Shown here one piece after another: positions 12,460 to 14,237 of a stretch of 14,237 bases of DNA. The stretch spans positions 1 to 14,237 of the forward strand of contig CAMFHW010000042.1 of the NCBI GenBank assembly GCA_945952175.1. Direction: 5' to 3'. The position numbers and the translations under genes were made by a program. Each line of letters begins with the position of its first letter. Within the stretch, counting starts at the first letter, position 1. Under the pieces are notes generated by a model. It saw only the letters and a list, made by a program, of their open reading frames with translations, was not told where the DNA came from and searched no databases. The DNA is from an uncultured Phenylobacterium sp. GTDB lineage: Bacteria; Pseudomonadota; Alphaproteobacteria; Caulobacterales; Caulobacteraceae.

Positions 12460-14237
12460 ATGAGCGATTCCGCGGGCGAGCCGCAGGTGGACGGCCGGCC
12501 GAGCGCCGGCGCGGCCCTGGCCCAGGAGATTTCCGAGACCGCCAACCGACGCGACAGGAGCCGCAACGTCCGGGCCCTGGGCCGGCTGGTCCCGTTCATC
12601 GCCGCCCACAGGCTGGACGCCTCGATGGCCGGCGTGTTCCTGCTGACCTCGACCGCCTCGACGCTGGGGATCACCGGGGCGGTGCGCTTCCTGGTCGACC
12701 ACCTGACGGCGGCCAAGGCGACGCCACATTCGGTGGCGCCCTGGTTCTGGCTGCTGGGCGGGGTGGCGGTGGCCTTGGCCCTGTCCTCGGCCCTTCGCTA
12801 TTTCTTCGTCACCAAGCTCGGCGAGCGCATCGTCGCCGACCTGCGCAAGAGCGCCTACGCCCACATCCTGACGCTCGATCCGGCCTTCTTCCTGAAGACC
12901 CGCACCGGCGAGGTGCTGTCGCGCCTGACCACCGACATCCAGATCGTGGAGAGCCTGCTGTCGACCTCGGTTTCGGTGGCGCTGCGCAACCTTCTGACCC
13001 TGATCGGCGCCCTGGTGATGCTGGTGGTCGTGAGCCCACACCTGACCGGGCTGGTGCTGCTGATCTTCCCCGTGGTGCTGGCGCCTCTGTTCCTGTTCGG
13101 CCGCCAGGTGCGCAAGCTGACCGCCTCGACCCAGGACCGGTTCGCCCAGGCCATCGGCCACGCCGGCGAGACCCTGGACGCGCTGGAGACGGTGCAGGCC
13201 TTCGGGCGCGAGGCGGCCGGGGCGGCGACCTTCGGCGCGGCCGTGGAGGCGAGCTTCAACATGTCGCTGCGCCGGATGACGGCGCGGGCGACGATGACGG
13301 CGGCGGTGATCGCCCTGGTGTTCGGCGGGGTGGTCTGGGTGTTCTGGCTGGGCGTCGGCTCGGCCCTGACCGGCGGGCTGTCCTGGGGGGCGCTGTTCCA
13401 GTTCGCCTTCCTGGCGGTGATGGCGGCGGGCTCGGTGGGGGCGCTGGGCGAGACCTGGGGCGACGTGCAGAAGGCGGCCGGGGCCATGGAGCGGATTTCC
13501 GAACTGCTGGCGGCGGAACCGTCCATCGCGGCTCCTGCGAGCCCCAAGGCCCTGCCCGTTCCGGCGACCGGCGCCGTGGCTTTCGACCATGTGACCTTCG
13601 CCTATCCGGGGCGGCCAGACCTGCCGGCCCTGCGTGAATTCGACCTCGCGGTCGCGCCCGGCGAGCGGGTGGCGCTGGTGGGCCCCTCGGGCGCCGGCAA
13701 GAGCACGGTCTTCCGCCTGCTGCTGCGGTTCTACGACCCGGACCAAGGCGCGATCCGGCTGGACGGGGTCGACCTGCGCGAGGCCGACCCGAAGGACGTC
13801 CGGGCGCGCATGGCCCTGGTGGCGCAGGACAGCCCGCTGTTCTCCGGCTCGGCGGCGGACAATGTGCGGTTCGGCCGCGCGGAGGCCGATCCGGACGCGG
13901 TGCGGGCGGCGGTGCGGGCGGCCCAGGCGGAGGGCTTCCTCGACGCCCTGCCGCAGGGGCTGGACACGGCGCTGGGCGAGCGGGCGCGCAGCCTGTCGGG
14001 CGGCCAGCGCCAGCGGCTGGCCATCGCGCGGGCCCTGATCCGCAATGCGCCGATCCTGCTGCTCGACGAGGCGACCAGCGCGCTCGACGCCGAGAACGAG
14101 CGGGCGGTGCAGAAGGCGCTGGACGAGGCCATGGTCGGCCACACGACCCTGGTGATCGCCCACCGCCTGGCGACCGTGCTGAAGGCCGACCGGATCGTGG
14201 TGATGGACGGCGGCCGGGTGGTCGAGCAGGGGACGCA
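12460..14237 (+). CDS. ABC exporter, fused permease-ATPase (MsbA-like), C-terminal end cut by window
   Basis: Half-transporter ABC exporter, an inner-membrane protein that would act as a homodimer to flip or export a lipid or drug-like substrate. 592 codons are present and probably only about 10-20 are missing. About the first 45 residues are a charged cytoplasmic lead-in (EISETANRRDRSRNVR). The six-helix transmembrane domain spans roughly 45-330. The nucleotide-binding domain starts near 365. Walker A GPSGAGKST is at 408-416 (K414), Q-loop Q456, signature LSGGQ 512-516, Walker B ILLLD with D536 and catalytic E537, and H-loop H568. All catalytic residues are intact. ATG at 12460 has a modest GGGCGTGAG upstream. 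It is divergent from rpmE. It looks like the MsbA-related subfamily common in alphaproteobacteria; the substrate is not deducible. Confidence 0.95.
   Translation, partial: MSDSAGEPQVDGRPSAGAALAQEISETANRRDRSRNVRALGRLVPFIAAHRLDASMAGVFLLTSTASTLGITGAVRFLVDHLTAAKATPHSVAPWFWLLGGVAVALALSSALRYFFVTKLGERIVADLRKSAYAHILTLDPAFFLKTRTGEVLSRLTTDIQIVESLLSTSVSVALRNLLTLIGALVMLVVVSPHLTGLVLLIFPVVLAPLFLFGRQVRKLTASTQDRFAQAIGHAGETLDALETVQAFGREAAGAATFGAAVEASFNMSLRRMTARATMTAAVIALVFGGVVWVFWLGVGSALTGGLSWGALFQFAFLAVMAAGSVGALGETWGDVQKAAGAMERISELLAAEPSIAAPASPKALPVPATGAVAFDHVTFAYPGRPDLPALREFDLAVAPGERVALVGPSGAGKSTVFRLLLRFYDPDQGAIRLDGVDLREADPKDVRARMALVAQDSPLFSGSAADNVRFGRAEADPDAVRAAVRAAQAEGFLDALPQGLDTALGERARSLSGGQRQRLAIARALIRNAPILLLDEATSALDAENERAVQKALDEAMVGHTTLVIAHRLATVLKADRIVVMDGGRVVEQGT

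Noticed and set aside
12124..14163. 679-codon minus-strand open frame running through the ABC exporter into rpmE
   Set aside because: Only the last 74 codons (bL31) are real. The rest is His/Gln/Arg-rich antisense to conserved ABC motifs.
1..14237. tRNA, rRNA, CRISPR array, prophage or toxin-antitoxin module
   Set aside because: No cloverleaf, rRNA-like or regularly spaced direct-repeat sequence was seen on reading both strands, and no integrase, transposase or toxin-like frame is present.

Overview
This window is high-GC DNA, except for one clearly AT-rich patch at about 9460-9640. Its gene content points to an alphaproteobacterium of the order Caulobacterales (Caulobacter/Phenylobacterium-like). 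The main evidence is an rcdA gene (DUF1465, the CtrA-degradation adaptor) next to a DUF1192 gene. Supporting evidence is a tandem pair of large TonB-dependent receptors of the type expanded in Caulobacterales and sphingomonads, a Flp-type pilin, and CtrA-box-like sequences (TTAA-N7-TTAA type) upstream of some genes. The assignment is inferred from family recognition alone; no database search was run.

Layout. (1) Positions 1-6111 are an uptake/catabolism-like region. Two paralogous TonB-dependent receptors lie in tandem on the minus strand. The first runs off the left edge and lacks about its last 200 codons. A strong intrinsic terminator and a palindrome lie between them. A short-chain dehydrogenase/reductase is divergent from the second receptor. 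The receptors would import an unknown ligand across the outer membrane and the SDR might oxidise it, but the substrate cannot be read from the sequence. (2) Positions 6112-8233 are a housekeeping/cell-cycle block: a PIG3-type NAD(P)H:quinone oxidoreductase on the minus strand, then a divergent DUF1192 coiled-coil protein and rcdA. A very good sigma-54 -24/-12 match and a degenerate CtrA box precede rcdA. A 45-residue proline-rich microprotein converges on rcdA with a 5-bp gap. (3) Positions 8292-9358 hold a palindromic intergenic repeat, an unrecognised helical 176-aa protein on the minus strand and a small secreted two-repeat protein on the plus strand. (4) Positions 9359-9924 hold GC hairpins, the AT-rich regulatory-looking patch, a 54-aa Flp/TadA-type pilin and a textbook terminator. 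(5) Positions 10010-10636 encode an exported CAP/SCP-domain protein. It is followed by a 330-bp noncoding stretch made largely of two different repeat elements. (6) Positions 10971-14237 hold a membrane sterol desaturase/fatty-acid hydroxylase family protein (minus), the zinc-free form of ribosomal protein bL31 (rpmE, minus), and a divergent MsbA-like ABC exporter cut by the right edge.

The genes form no single pathway. The window reads as ordinary chromosome with short transcription units. The more unusual signals are regulatory or repeat-like: the sigma-54-like promoter at rcdA, the structured bL31 leader without a visible Shine-Dalgarno sequence, the nested palindromic element at 10834-10939, and the proline-rich microprotein. 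I saw no convincing undescribed multi-gene system, tRNA, rRNA, CRISPR array or insertion sequence.
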